This document shows, piece after piece, positions 1-6,555 of a stretch of DNA of 7,375 bases (position 1 is its first letter; the number at the start of each line of letters is the position of its first letter). The stretch lies in contig NZ_CALFIG010000347.1 of NCBI RefSeq assembly GCF_937876455.1, positions 1 to 7,375 on the forward strand, in the 5' to 3' direction. Under the pieces are notes generated by a model. The model did no database searches and was not told the DNA's origin. It worked only from the letters and a program-made list of their open reading frames with translations. A program made the position numbers and the translations under genes. Source of the DNA: an uncultured Flavobacterium sp. Lineage in GTDB: Bacteria; Bacteroidota; Bacteroidia; Flavobacteriales; Flavobacteriaceae.

Positions 1-23
1 GTAATTTTTTAATTATATTGTAT

Positions 24-57
24 TTACTTATGTAAATTATAATTATTACATTTGTAA
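24..57. promoter_or_regulatory. Candidate operator: two TTAC-N4-GTAA palindromes
   Basis: TTACTTATGTAA (24-35) and TTACATTTGTAA (46-57) are both palindromes of the form TTAC-N4-GTAA. They start 22 bp apart, about two helical turns, so two dimers could bind the same face of the DNA. The first extends to ATTTAC-N4-GTAAAT (22-37). The second ends two bases before the start codon of a gene that encodes an XRE-like helix-turn-helix domain. Binding here would block transcription, so autorepression is the simplest reading. The palindromes are seen directly; the operator role is inferred. AT-rich DNA produces short palindromes by chance, but two with the same half-sites at this spacing are less likely to be accidental. 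Confidence 0.45.
47..54 (+). promoter_or_regulatory. Candidate -7 promoter element of the HTH-rmuC gene
   Basis: TACATTTG matches the Bacteroidota -7 consensus TAnnTTTG exactly. It ends only four bases before the ATG at 59, so transcription would begin at or very near the start codon and the mRNA would be leaderless or nearly so. No convincing TTTG -33 element sits 19-21 bases upstream; the nearest TTG (18-20) is about 26 bases away. The element lies inside the second palindrome. A promoter further upstream, outside the window, cannot be excluded. Confidence 0.4.
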
Positions 58-58
58 C

Positions 59-1540
59 ATGAATATAAATGACAGATTTACTAAAATTTTAGAATATTCT
101 GGATTTACCGCATCAGAATTTGCAGACGAAATAGATGTTCAGCGTTCCAGTATTTCACATATCATTTCGGGGAGAAATAAACCTTCCCTAGAATTCATTG
201 TCAAGATCAAAAACAGATTTCCTGAAATCAGTTGGGATTGGATTATTTTAGGTCAGGGAGAAATGCTAAAAAATGATTCTACTCTATCAAATAGCGAATC
301 AAAAATAAATCTAGAGGAAGAAAATTCTTCGCCTGATCTTTTTACATTAATTGATGAAGATTATAAAAATGAAATTTTTATTCAAGAAAATCTTCAAAAA
401 GAAAAAGAAAGTTTAGCGATTCATTTGGCTAAAAAAGAAAATGATTTTGACAATTTGTTAGAACGCACAAAAGAACAAAAGCAAGAACTTAATGAATTAC
501 AAGAAAAATTCACGAAAGAATTTGAGAATTTGGCCAACAAAATTTTAGAGGAAAAGACTTCTAAATTTACAGAACAAAACAAAGAAAATTTAAAAAACAT
601 ATTATCTCCTCTTCAAGAAAAAATTCAACATTTTGAAAAAAAGGTAGAAGACACTCACAAAGAAAGTATTGACTATCATGCAGCCCTTCGTCAACAAATT
701 ACAGGTTTAAAAGAAATGAATGAGCAAATGAGCAAAGAAACCATTAATTTAACTAAAGCCTTAAAAGGCGACAGCAAAATGCAAGGCAATTGGGGCGAGT
801 TAATTTTAGAACGTGTTTTAGAAAAATCAGGCTTAGAAAAAGACAGAGAATATTTTGTACAACAAAGTCACACATCTGACGAAGGAACAAGAGTATTTCC
901 TGATGTCATTATCAATCTACCTGATGGTAAAAAAATGATTATTGATTCAAAAGTAACTTTGACTGCTTATGAACGCTACATCAATGAAGAAGATGAAATA
1001 CAAAAAGTTTCTTATTTAAAAGAACATATTATTTCTATAAACAGACACGTAGAACAATTGAGTAGTAAAAACTACCAAGACTTATACAAAATGGAAAGTC
1101 CTGATTTTGTTTTGTTGTTCATTCCTATCGAATCCGCATTTGCGCTTGCGTTAAATGAAGATACTACGCTATACAACAAAGCATTTGAAAAAAACATTGT
1201 AATCGTTACACCGTCAACACTCTTAGCCACATTACGAACTATAGACAGCATGTGGACAAATCAGAAACAACAAGAAAACGCCTTAGAAATTGCTCGTCAA
1301 GCTGGGGCATTATATGATAAATTTGAAGGGTTTATAGGTGATTTGATAAAAATTGGCAAAAAAATGGAAGAAGCCAAAGTGGAATACAGCAATGCTATGA
1401 ACAAACTTACCGAGGGAAAAGGCAATTTAATTACTAGTGTAGAACGGCTCAAAAAAATGGGTGCAAAGGCTAAGAAAAGTTTGCCCGATACTATCTTAAA
1501 ACGCGCACAAAACGAACAAGAACTTCTAAACGAAGAATAA
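59..1540 (+). CDS. rmuC: RmuC-family DNA recombination protein fused to an N-terminal XRE-like helix-turn-helix domain
   Basis: The 493-residue protein has two parts. Residues 1-66 resemble the N-terminus of flavobacterial XRE-family regulators: helix 2 at about 17-24, the recognition helix at about 28-37 (QRSSISHIISGRNKP) and a following W-D-W segment at 59-61. A Ser/Glu-rich linker containing SPDLFTLI (91-98) follows. Residues from about 105 onward are RmuC: a long coiled coil (about 105-235), the GNWGE motif (243-247) and a PD-(D/E)xK-like core with P281-D282 and D296-S297-K298, then conserved MWTNQKQQ (398-405). RmuC proteins limit certain DNA inversions and rearrangements; their endonuclease activity is predicted from the fold. 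Ordinary RmuC begins with a membrane helix, which is absent here. Any internal start would also give a soluble protein. The start at 59 is chosen because the family N-terminus aligns there. The stop overlaps the next start. Confidence 0.9.
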   Translation: MNINDRFTKILEYSGFTASEFADEIDVQRSSISHIISGRNKPSLEFIVKIKNRFPEISWDWIILGQGEMLKNDSTLSNSESKINLEEENSSPDLFTLIDEDYKNEIFIQENLQKEKESLAIHLAKKENDFDNLLERTKEQKQELNELQEKFTKEFENLANKILEEKTSKFTEQNKENLKNILSPLQEKIQHFEKKVEDTHKESIDYHAALRQQITGLKEMNEQMSKETINLTKALKGDSKMQGNWGELILERVLEKSGLEKDREYFVQQSHTSDEGTRVFPDVIINLPDGKKMIIDSKVTLTAYERYINEEDEIQKVSYLKEHIISINRHVEQLSSKNYQDLYKMESPDFVLLFIPIESAFALALNEDTTLYNKAFEKNIVIVTPSTLLATLRTIDSMWTNQKQQENALEIARQAGALYDKFEGFIGDLIKIGKKMEEAKVEYSNAMNKLTEGKGNLITSVERLKKMGAKAKKSLPDTILKRAQNEQELLNEE

Positions 1541-2082
1541 TGGAATATACAAACACAGTCACAGCATCAAAAATAACGATGAGTCAATTGATGTTGCCCT
1601 CACATTCAAATTTTAGTGGAAAAATACACGGTGGCTATTTATTGAGCTTAATGGATCAGATTGCTTTTGCCTGTGCATCCAAATATTCGGGGTGTTATTG
1701 TGTAACCGCTTCGGTAGATACTGTAAATTTTTTAAATCCTGTAGAAATAGGTGAATTAGTAACATTAAAAGCTTCTGTTAATTATGTGGGTCAGACTTCA
1801 ATGATTGTTGGAATTAGAGTAACTTCTCAAAACATTCAAACAGGAAAAGAGAAACATACAAACTCGAGTTACTTCACCATGGTAGCCAAAGACGATAAAG
1901 GGAATAATGTAGCCGTTCCAAAATTAATTCTATCAAATCTTCAAGAAGTTAAACGTTTTTATGAAGGTGTAGAGCATGTAAATCAAAAAAAACAGTTACA
2001 AGCTCAAGAAAAAACACTTGACTACAGCTCTCCTCAGGCAATTGAAAATTTAAAAAATTATAATGTAATCCTAGCATTGTAA
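1540..2082 (+). CDS. Acyl-CoA thioesterase, hotdog fold (YciA/BACH-like)
   Basis: The 180-residue protein is a single-hotdog-domain acyl-CoA thioester hydrolase, expected to split acyl-CoA into free acid and CoA in the cytosol. The family signature is at residues 24-39: N24, then HGG (30-32) leading into the central hotdog helix with D39, the likely catalytic Asp. A conserved strand with VDTVNFLNPV (59-68) follows, and the domain ends near VAVPKL (124-129). The C-terminal 40 residues are charged and probably helical, a modest extension beyond the minimal domain. There is no signal peptide. Its ATG shares one base with the upstream rmuC stop (TAATG), implying translational coupling and one transcript. 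Chain-length preference cannot be read from the sequence, and a functional link with RmuC is not known to me. Confidence 0.88.
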   Translation: MEYTNTVTASKITMSQLMLPSHSNFSGKIHGGYLLSLMDQIAFACASKYSGCYCVTASVDTVNFLNPVEIGELVTLKASVNYVGQTSMIVGIRVTSQNIQTGKEKHTNSSYFTMVAKDDKGNNVAVPKLILSNLQEVKRFYEGVEHVNQKKQLQAQEKTLDYSSPQAIENLKNYNVILAL

Positions 2083-2133
2083 CAGCTTTTTTTATATTTA
2101 GTTGATTTTTTAACATTTTTTTAGTTTTTTTAG

Positions 2134-2141
2134 TATATTCG
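2134..2141 (+). promoter_or_regulatory. Possible -7 element of the cytochrome operon
   Basis: TATATTCG differs from the TAnnTTTG -7 consensus by one base and lies 19 bases before the ATG at 2161, a plausible distance for a short 5' leader. No clear TTTG occurs at the expected -33 spacing; the TTG at 2102-2104 is too far away (29 bases). The 78-base gap is otherwise T-rich, with several runs of six to seven T and no clear hairpin for termination of the preceding gene. Confidence 0.3.
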
Positions 2142-2160
2142 TATTATAAAAAATTATAAT

Positions 2161-3282
2161 ATGATTAAAAAAATACTTTTCCCTTTTTTAATTTTAACAT
2201 CTTTATTACTACAGATAGCCTCTTGTTCAAAAGACCAAGACGACGAGTACGAATTACTATCACCGGTAAGCGTTAACCTATTGACAGTTCCCTATCAAAA
2301 ACTATCTGATTATCATTTTTTTGAAGGTGAAATGAAGAATCAAATCCCTTCGCTTGATGTTATTCCTTATGAACCTATTGCGGCATTATTTACCGATTAT
2401 GCACATAAAAAACGATTTGTTTGGATGCCAAAAGGTACAAAAGCAACTTATAGCAGTGATGGCGAAATTTTAGAACTTCCTGTGGGTTCTGCAATTATAA
2501 AAACTTTTTATTACGACAACGTTCAACCCGCAAATACCACAAGAATTATTGAAACCAGACTGATGATTAGAAAGTCTACGGGATGGATTTTTGCTGATTA
2601 TGTATGGAATGATGAACAAAATGAAGCATTTTTAGATTTGAACGGAAGTACAAAAAGTATTTCATGGCGTGATGAGAACAATACCATAAGAAATGTAGAT
2701 TATAGAATTCCTAATGAAGCGCAATGTATTGTTTGCCATAAAACAAAAAACAATATAAATGGCGTATATGTACAAGTCAATACTCCAATAGGAATTAAAC
2801 CGCAAAACTTGAACAAACTATTGAATTATGGAAATGTTACAGCTAATCAATTAACGAAATGGATGGAATTAGGCATGTTAGACAATTGTTCGATACCATC
2901 AGAAGACAATACTACGGTAAATTATACTGATACGAGTAAACCTCTATCTAAAAGAATGCGTTCTTACTTTGATATTAATTGTGCCCATTGTCATAAAGAC
3001 CACGGACACTGCGATTATAGACCCTTACGTTTAGCTTTTGCAGAAACAAACAACAACTTGACAAATATGGGCGTTTGTGTAGATACACAAGATATGCAAA
3101 ATTTTGCTCCTGCACTTTCTAAACTTGTTACTCCAGGTAACATCAATAGATCTATGCTTTATTATAGATTAAACACCACCGACGAAGCATATAGAATGCC
3201 ATTACATGGCAGAACCTTAATTCATACAGAAGGTGTACAACTTGTAGAACAATGGATCAATTCTTTAACTCCTTGCAATTAA
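2161..3282 (+). CDS. Diheme c-type cytochrome lipoprotein (SO2930/TIGR03806-like)
   Basis: The 373-residue protein opens with a lipoprotein signal peptide: a hydrophobic stretch (5-20) and lipobox IASC with acylated C22. The following SKDQDDEYE is acidic, like the lipoprotein export signal that sends Bacteroidota lipoproteins to the cell surface. Two CxxCH motifs (C189-C192-H193 and C274-C277-H278) would each bind covalent heme c, and M346 in YRMP is a candidate distal ligand for the second. The conserved body includes FTDYAHKKRFVWMPKGTKA (77-95), PVGSAIIKTF (107-116), IETRLMIR (130-137) and YVWNDEQNEA (147-156), which I recognise from the SO2930 family. The role is presumably electron transfer at the outer membrane; the substrate is unknown. 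Four further Cys (243, 284, 306, 372) could form disulfides. It lies 8 bases before the next gene, so the two are probably cotranscribed. Confidence 0.85.
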   Translation: MIKKILFPFLILTSLLLQIASCSKDQDDEYELLSPVSVNLLTVPYQKLSDYHFFEGEMKNQIPSLDVIPYEPIAALFTDYAHKKRFVWMPKGTKATYSSDGEILELPVGSAIIKTFYYDNVQPANTTRIIETRLMIRKSTGWIFADYVWNDEQNEAFLDLNGSTKSISWRDENNTIRNVDYRIPNEAQCIVCHKTKNNINGVYVQVNTPIGIKPQNLNKLLNYGNVTANQLTKWMELGMLDNCSIPSEDNTTVNYTDTSKPLSKRMRSYFDINCAHCHKDHGHCDYRPLRLAFAETNNNLTNMGVCVDTQDMQNFAPALSKLVTPGNINRSMLYYRLNTTDEAYRMPLHGRTLIHTEGVQLVEQWINSLTPCN

Positions 3283-3290
3283 AAAATATT

Positions 3291-5369
3291 ATGAAAAAAT
3301 TAGTACTCTTATTTCTTCTTGGCATAATCTATTCTACAAAAATACAAGCACAAGACACTTGCTTAACCGCACTACCCATAACTGCTGGTACATATGCGGT
3401 TGGCGTTATAAACGGTACGCAAATACCTACTCCAGTTTGCGCTGTAAACGGGGATATTCCAGCTGCAAATATTCCAGCTGGAGAGTGGTATAGTTATACT
3501 CCCACTCAAAATTATACTGTTACAATATCATCAGATATTGCAGCTAATACACCTAGAAAAGACACTCGTTTTCATGTCTATACAGGAACATGTAGTACAT
3601 TAACTTGTTATAATGGGGATGACGATTCTGGTACCAATTATTCTTCTATAGCAACATTTAGTGTAACTGCCGGTACAACCTATTACATAGCTTGGGATAA
3701 TCGATGGTTATCAACTACTACTAACACTGGTTTCTCATTTGAATTAACCGAAAGTACAATTATCATTCCTCCTACACCTATAACCTATTCAACTCAAACT
3801 ATTTCTACAATTAATAGTTCGTATAATATATGTGTGGTTGATATGAATGGTGATAACAAAGATGATATTGTAGGTGTTAATGCAACAAACATGAGAGTGC
3901 ATTTTCAAGGGAATACACCTGGAACATTTACCTATACCGACTTCCCTTTTACATTTACAGCGCCTACTACAGCTGCATTATTACCTAACTGGAGTATGGC
4001 TGCAGGAGATTACAATAAAGATGGATTTAATGATTTAGTCTTAGGAAATGGTAGTGGTGCGACTATTATTACATCAAACAATACAGGCACTGTATATACT
4101 GCAAATGTACCTGGGCAATATATTTTCTCACAAAGAACTAATTTTACTGATTTAAATAATGATGGTAATTTAGATATTTTTGTTTGTCATGATATTGCAC
4201 CAAGTTGTTATTATCTAAATAATGGATCAGGAGGGTTAACATTTTATCAATCTACCGTTACACCAAACTCAATGAGTGTAGCAACAACAACTGGTAATTA
4301 TGCTACCTTATTTACAGATTTTGACAACGATGGTGATTCAGATGTGTTTGTTTCAAAATGTTCAGGTCCACCATGCGAACTTTATAGAAACGATGGCAAT
4401 GGCTCTTATACAAACATATCGGCAATAGCAGGAATAAATATTACACCTATTCAAACATGGTCATCTGCGATTGCAGATTTTGATAATGATGCTGATATGG
4501 ATATCATCATCACAGCAAGTGCAGGAACGCATAAATTTTTCAAAAACAATTTAGACACTACAAATAATTCTGAAGAAGCCTATACAAACATTACCACAGG
4601 CTCTGGTTGGGATACAAATACAGCTACAAACATTGACAATATTGCTTATGATTTTGATAATGACGGTAAAGTTGACGTACTTGGAGGAGGTAATAAAATC
4701 ATGTTCAACCAAGGAAACAATGTATTTGCTCCTGTCCCAATAAGTGGCTTAACTGTTTGTGCTGTAGGAGACTTAAACAACGATGGTTTTTTAGACTTTC
4801 AAAGTGGTAATACATTAAAACTTGCCGTACCAAACGGTAACAACTGGGTTAAAGTTACCCTACAAGGCACACTAAGCAATCGTAATGGAATAGGTGCTCG
4901 TGTAGAAATCATTGGAACATGGGGAAAACAAATAAGAGACATCAGAAGTGGTGAAGGATTTAAATACATGAGTTCATTAAATGCGCACTTCGGTATAGGA
5001 ACGGCAACACAAATCAGTCAGATTGTTATTAAATGGCCTTCTGGAGTAATTGACATTATTGACAATCCTTCAATTAATCAAACTTTAAATGTTGTAGAAG
5101 GTAGTTTTGCACTACACACACCTGATTTTAACACAAAAACTATAAAAATTTATCCAAATCCTACAACAGACATCCTATTTATTGACAATCAAGAAAACAT
5201 TGAAATTTCTTCATTAAAAATATATGCTGTTAACGGAACTCTAGTTAAAACAATAGCTGCTAATGCAACAGAGATAAATGTAAAAGAACTAAGCGATGGC
5301 ATCTACATGCTATCAATAGAAACAAAAGAAGGCACTAAAATAACCGAACGCTTTATCAAGAAAAATTAA
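3291..5369 (+). CDS. T9SS-exported FG-GAP/VCBS and ASPIC/UnbV domain protein
   Basis: The 692-residue protein is probably on the cell surface or secreted. The signal peptide is about residues 1-21, with cleavage after a QAQ-type end. Residues 24-153 form a Cys-containing beta-rich region resembling PPC-type beta-sandwiches. Seven Asp-rich calcium loops follow, starting at D184, D240, D287, D343, D396, D454 and D494 (for example DFDNDGDSD at 343-351), which fits a seven-bladed FG-GAP/VCBS propeller. The fifth loop has Ala for Gly (A401). Residues about 515-600 match ASPIC/UnbV, with GIGARVEI (533-540), SGEGFKYMSS (553-562), HFGIG (566-570) and WPSG (582-585). The end (about 618-692) is a T9SS type A sorting domain, with KIYPNP (619-624) and LSDGIYML (667-674). 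I chose the ATG at 3291, since it puts the signal peptide at the N-terminus; the in-frame ATG at 3252 lies inside the upstream gene. Ligand or substrate is unknown. Confidence 0.88.
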   Translation: MKKLVLLFLLGIIYSTKIQAQDTCLTALPITAGTYAVGVINGTQIPTPVCAVNGDIPAANIPAGEWYSYTPTQNYTVTISSDIAANTPRKDTRFHVYTGTCSTLTCYNGDDDSGTNYSSIATFSVTAGTTYYIAWDNRWLSTTTNTGFSFELTESTIIIPPTPITYSTQTISTINSSYNICVVDMNGDNKDDIVGVNATNMRVHFQGNTPGTFTYTDFPFTFTAPTTAALLPNWSMAAGDYNKDGFNDLVLGNGSGATIITSNNTGTVYTANVPGQYIFSQRTNFTDLNNDGNLDIFVCHDIAPSCYYLNNGSGGLTFYQSTVTPNSMSVATTTGNYATLFTDFDNDGDSDVFVSKCSGPPCELYRNDGNGSYTNISAIAGINITPIQTWSSAIADFDNDADMDIIITASAGTHKFFKNNLDTTNNSEEAYTNITTGSGWDTNTATNIDNIAYDFDNDGKVDVLGGGNKIMFNQGNNVFAPVPISGLTVCAVGDLNNDGFLDFQSGNTLKLAVPNGNNWVKVTLQGTLSNRNGIGARVEIIGTWGKQIRDIRSGEGFKYMSSLNAHFGIGTATQISQIVIKWPSGVIDIIDNPSINQTLNVVEGSFALHTPDFNTKTIKIYPNPTTDILFIDNQENIEISSLKIYAVNGTLVKTIAANATEINVKELSDGIYMLSIETKEGTKITERFIKKN

Positions 5370-5382
5370 TGCAAACCAATAT

Positions 5383-5415
5383 AAAAAAAGAGCTTCCTTA
5401 GGAAGCTCTTTTTTT
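5383..5415. terminator. Bidirectional intrinsic terminator between convergent genes
   Basis: A perfect 15-bp inverted repeat runs from AAAAAAAGAGCTTCC (5383-5397) through a TTA loop to GGAAGCTCTTTTTTT (5401-5415). The GC-containing core is flanked by A7 on one side and T7 on the other, so RNA from either strand gives a hairpin followed by a U tract. It lies 13 bases after the stop of the T9SS-exported protein gene. Its last two bases are part of the stop codon of the convergent channel gene (5414-5416). Confidence 0.93.
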
Positions 5416-6370
5416 ACAACCCTATTCTTTCCGTATGGTTAAGCCTTGAAATATCTAAAATAGTCTTGGAATTAGCCGCGTTTTTATAAAACATAGATAC
5501 AAACTGGGCTCCATACAGGACTTCATCAAACGTATAAGAAGTTCTTTTTACCACAGTACTACTAAACATATCATCAAAAGCCTTAATAAAAACAATAAAT
5601 TCGCCCTTTAAATTTTGAAAATCCTCTTGCTGAAAACCGTACAATGGACTGTCCTCTGTTATAGGATGAACCAACGTCCAACTTAAACTAAATGCACTAA
5701 TTTTTTCAATTTCTAAATTTAAATTGTAAAACTTATTTGCCACAACACCCTTTTCCTCAGTACTAATACCCAATGTGATTTTAGCTTCAGCATCCGTTAA
5801 ATTTGCATTTTTATGGGGAACTACACGAATCATTAAAGCTCTGCCCTCTTTATATGGAGCAATAATGGCCTGCGAAGAAAAAAGTAAAAATGCCTTTGGC
5901 TTACTAAATCGACCATAAAACAAACCTGTAGCAATAGCAAAACTAAGGAGTCCTAAAAGGGCTTCTACAGAAGCAACAAAACTAGTAGCAAAGCCAGAAG
6001 GACTTATATGCCCATACCCTACTGTAGTAAAGGTTTGAATACTAAAGAAAAAAGCCTGCCCAAATTTATCTAAACGTGTAGTTGATGTAATTCCTTGTAA
6101 ATGCTCAACACCAATTAGTGAATAAATAGTTGCAAAAAACAAATTCACTATAAAATAAAACAACAAAATAATAAAAAAAAACTTCCATCTCGGAATCTTC
6201 AACATGGTATGATACCAACTAATACTGTCAAAAAAGCCAATACCTATTTTTTGGACATTAGGATTGCCATTTTTATTAAAAAATCGGCCTCCATAATTAT
6301 TTGCATTCGTGCCAAAACCTGTATTATCTTCCGCTTTCGCTTTCTTATTAATTCTTTTAAATAGTGCCAT
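5414..6370 (-). CDS. KirBac-type inward-rectifier potassium channel
   Basis: The 318-residue inner-membrane protein has the layout of a bacterial inward-rectifier K+ channel, which works as a tetramer. A polar N-terminal tail of about 45 residues precedes the amphipathic slide-helix region (about 47-62, ending KIPRWKFF). TM1 covers about 63-86, the pore helix about 103-115, and the selectivity filter is TTVGYG (115-120). TM2 covers about 126-152, followed by the conserved GRFSKPKA (153-160). The rest is the cytoplasmic immunoglobulin-like Kir domain, with QAIIAPY (167-173), LMIRV (179-183) and YGAQF (286-290). Counting from P158, the position of the Kir2.1 rectification Asp is F144 and the KirBac1.1 bundle-crossing Phe is Y152. 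The lack of an acidic residue at 144 suggests weak polyamine block. The gene is monocistronic here and converges on the gene before it. Confidence 0.94.
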   Translation of the reverse strand: MALFKRINKKAKAEDNTGFGTNANNYGGRFFNKNGNPNVQKIGIGFFDSISWYHTMLKIPRWKFFFIILLFYFIVNLFFATIYSLIGVEHLQGITSTTRLDKFGQAFFFSIQTFTTVGYGHISPSGFATSFVASVEALLGLLSFAIATGLFYGRFSKPKAFLLFSSQAIIAPYKEGRALMIRVVPHKNANLTDAEAKITLGISTEEKGVVANKFYNLNLEIEKISAFSLSWTLVHPITEDSPLYGFQQEDFQNLKGEFIVFIKAFDDMFSSTVVKRTSYTFDEVLYGAQFVSMFYKNAANSKTILDISRLNHTERIGL

Positions 6371-6395
6371 ACTTAGGTCTGCGTTTACTATTTCA

Positions 6396-6427
6396 CAAAG
6401 TTACAATTTAAATTAATGAATAGCGAA
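6396..6427 (-). promoter_or_regulatory. Promoter of the Kir channel gene
   Basis: On the - strand, TAACTTTG (6403 down to 6396) matches the Bacteroidota -7 consensus TAnnTTTG exactly. TTCG (6427 down to 6424), one base off the TTTG -33 element, lies 20 bases upstream, within the usual spacing. Transcription would start about 15-22 bases before the ATG at 6370, giving a short leader. This is the best-formed promoter in the window. Confidence 0.6.
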
Positions 6428-6526
6428 TCTTATGTTCTTACTTATAATACACTTCGGCTATTATTATTTTAACGCCAAATAATACAAATTAAATTATCCA
6501 TTAAACGTATTATTTAAGAAAATTTT

Positions 6527-6534
6527 TATATTTT
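6527..6534 (+). promoter_or_regulatory. Weak -7-like element before the Met-rich protein gene
   Basis: TATATTTT differs from TAnnTTTG only at the last base and sits 21 bases before the ATG at 6556. No TTTG occurs at the -33 spacing. The surrounding sequence (about 6505-6555) is nearly all A and T, so the match could be chance. It is listed because the gene points away from its neighbour and needs its own promoter between 6371 and 6555. Confidence 0.22.
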
Positions 6535-6555
6535 TAAAAAATAAATTTTAACTAT

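Noticed and set aside
365..394. A frameshift or sequencing error as the cause of the HTH-RmuC fusion
   Set aside because: The frame is open throughout and both halves read correctly in the same frame, so no frameshift is visible. A collapsed segment in the assembly cannot be excluded and is listed as a check.
2060..2115. A possible terminator after the thioesterase gene
   Set aside because: T runs are present, but the only pairing seen (AGC/GCT, three bases around 2073-2087) is too weak for a hairpin. The T runs fit general AT richness.
3252..3290. An earlier in-frame ATG at 3252 for the T9SS-exported protein
   Set aside because: It would add 13 residues (MDQFFNSLQLKNI) before a clear signal peptide and would start inside the upstream cytochrome gene. 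The ATG at 3291 gives a normal signal peptide and an 8-base gap.
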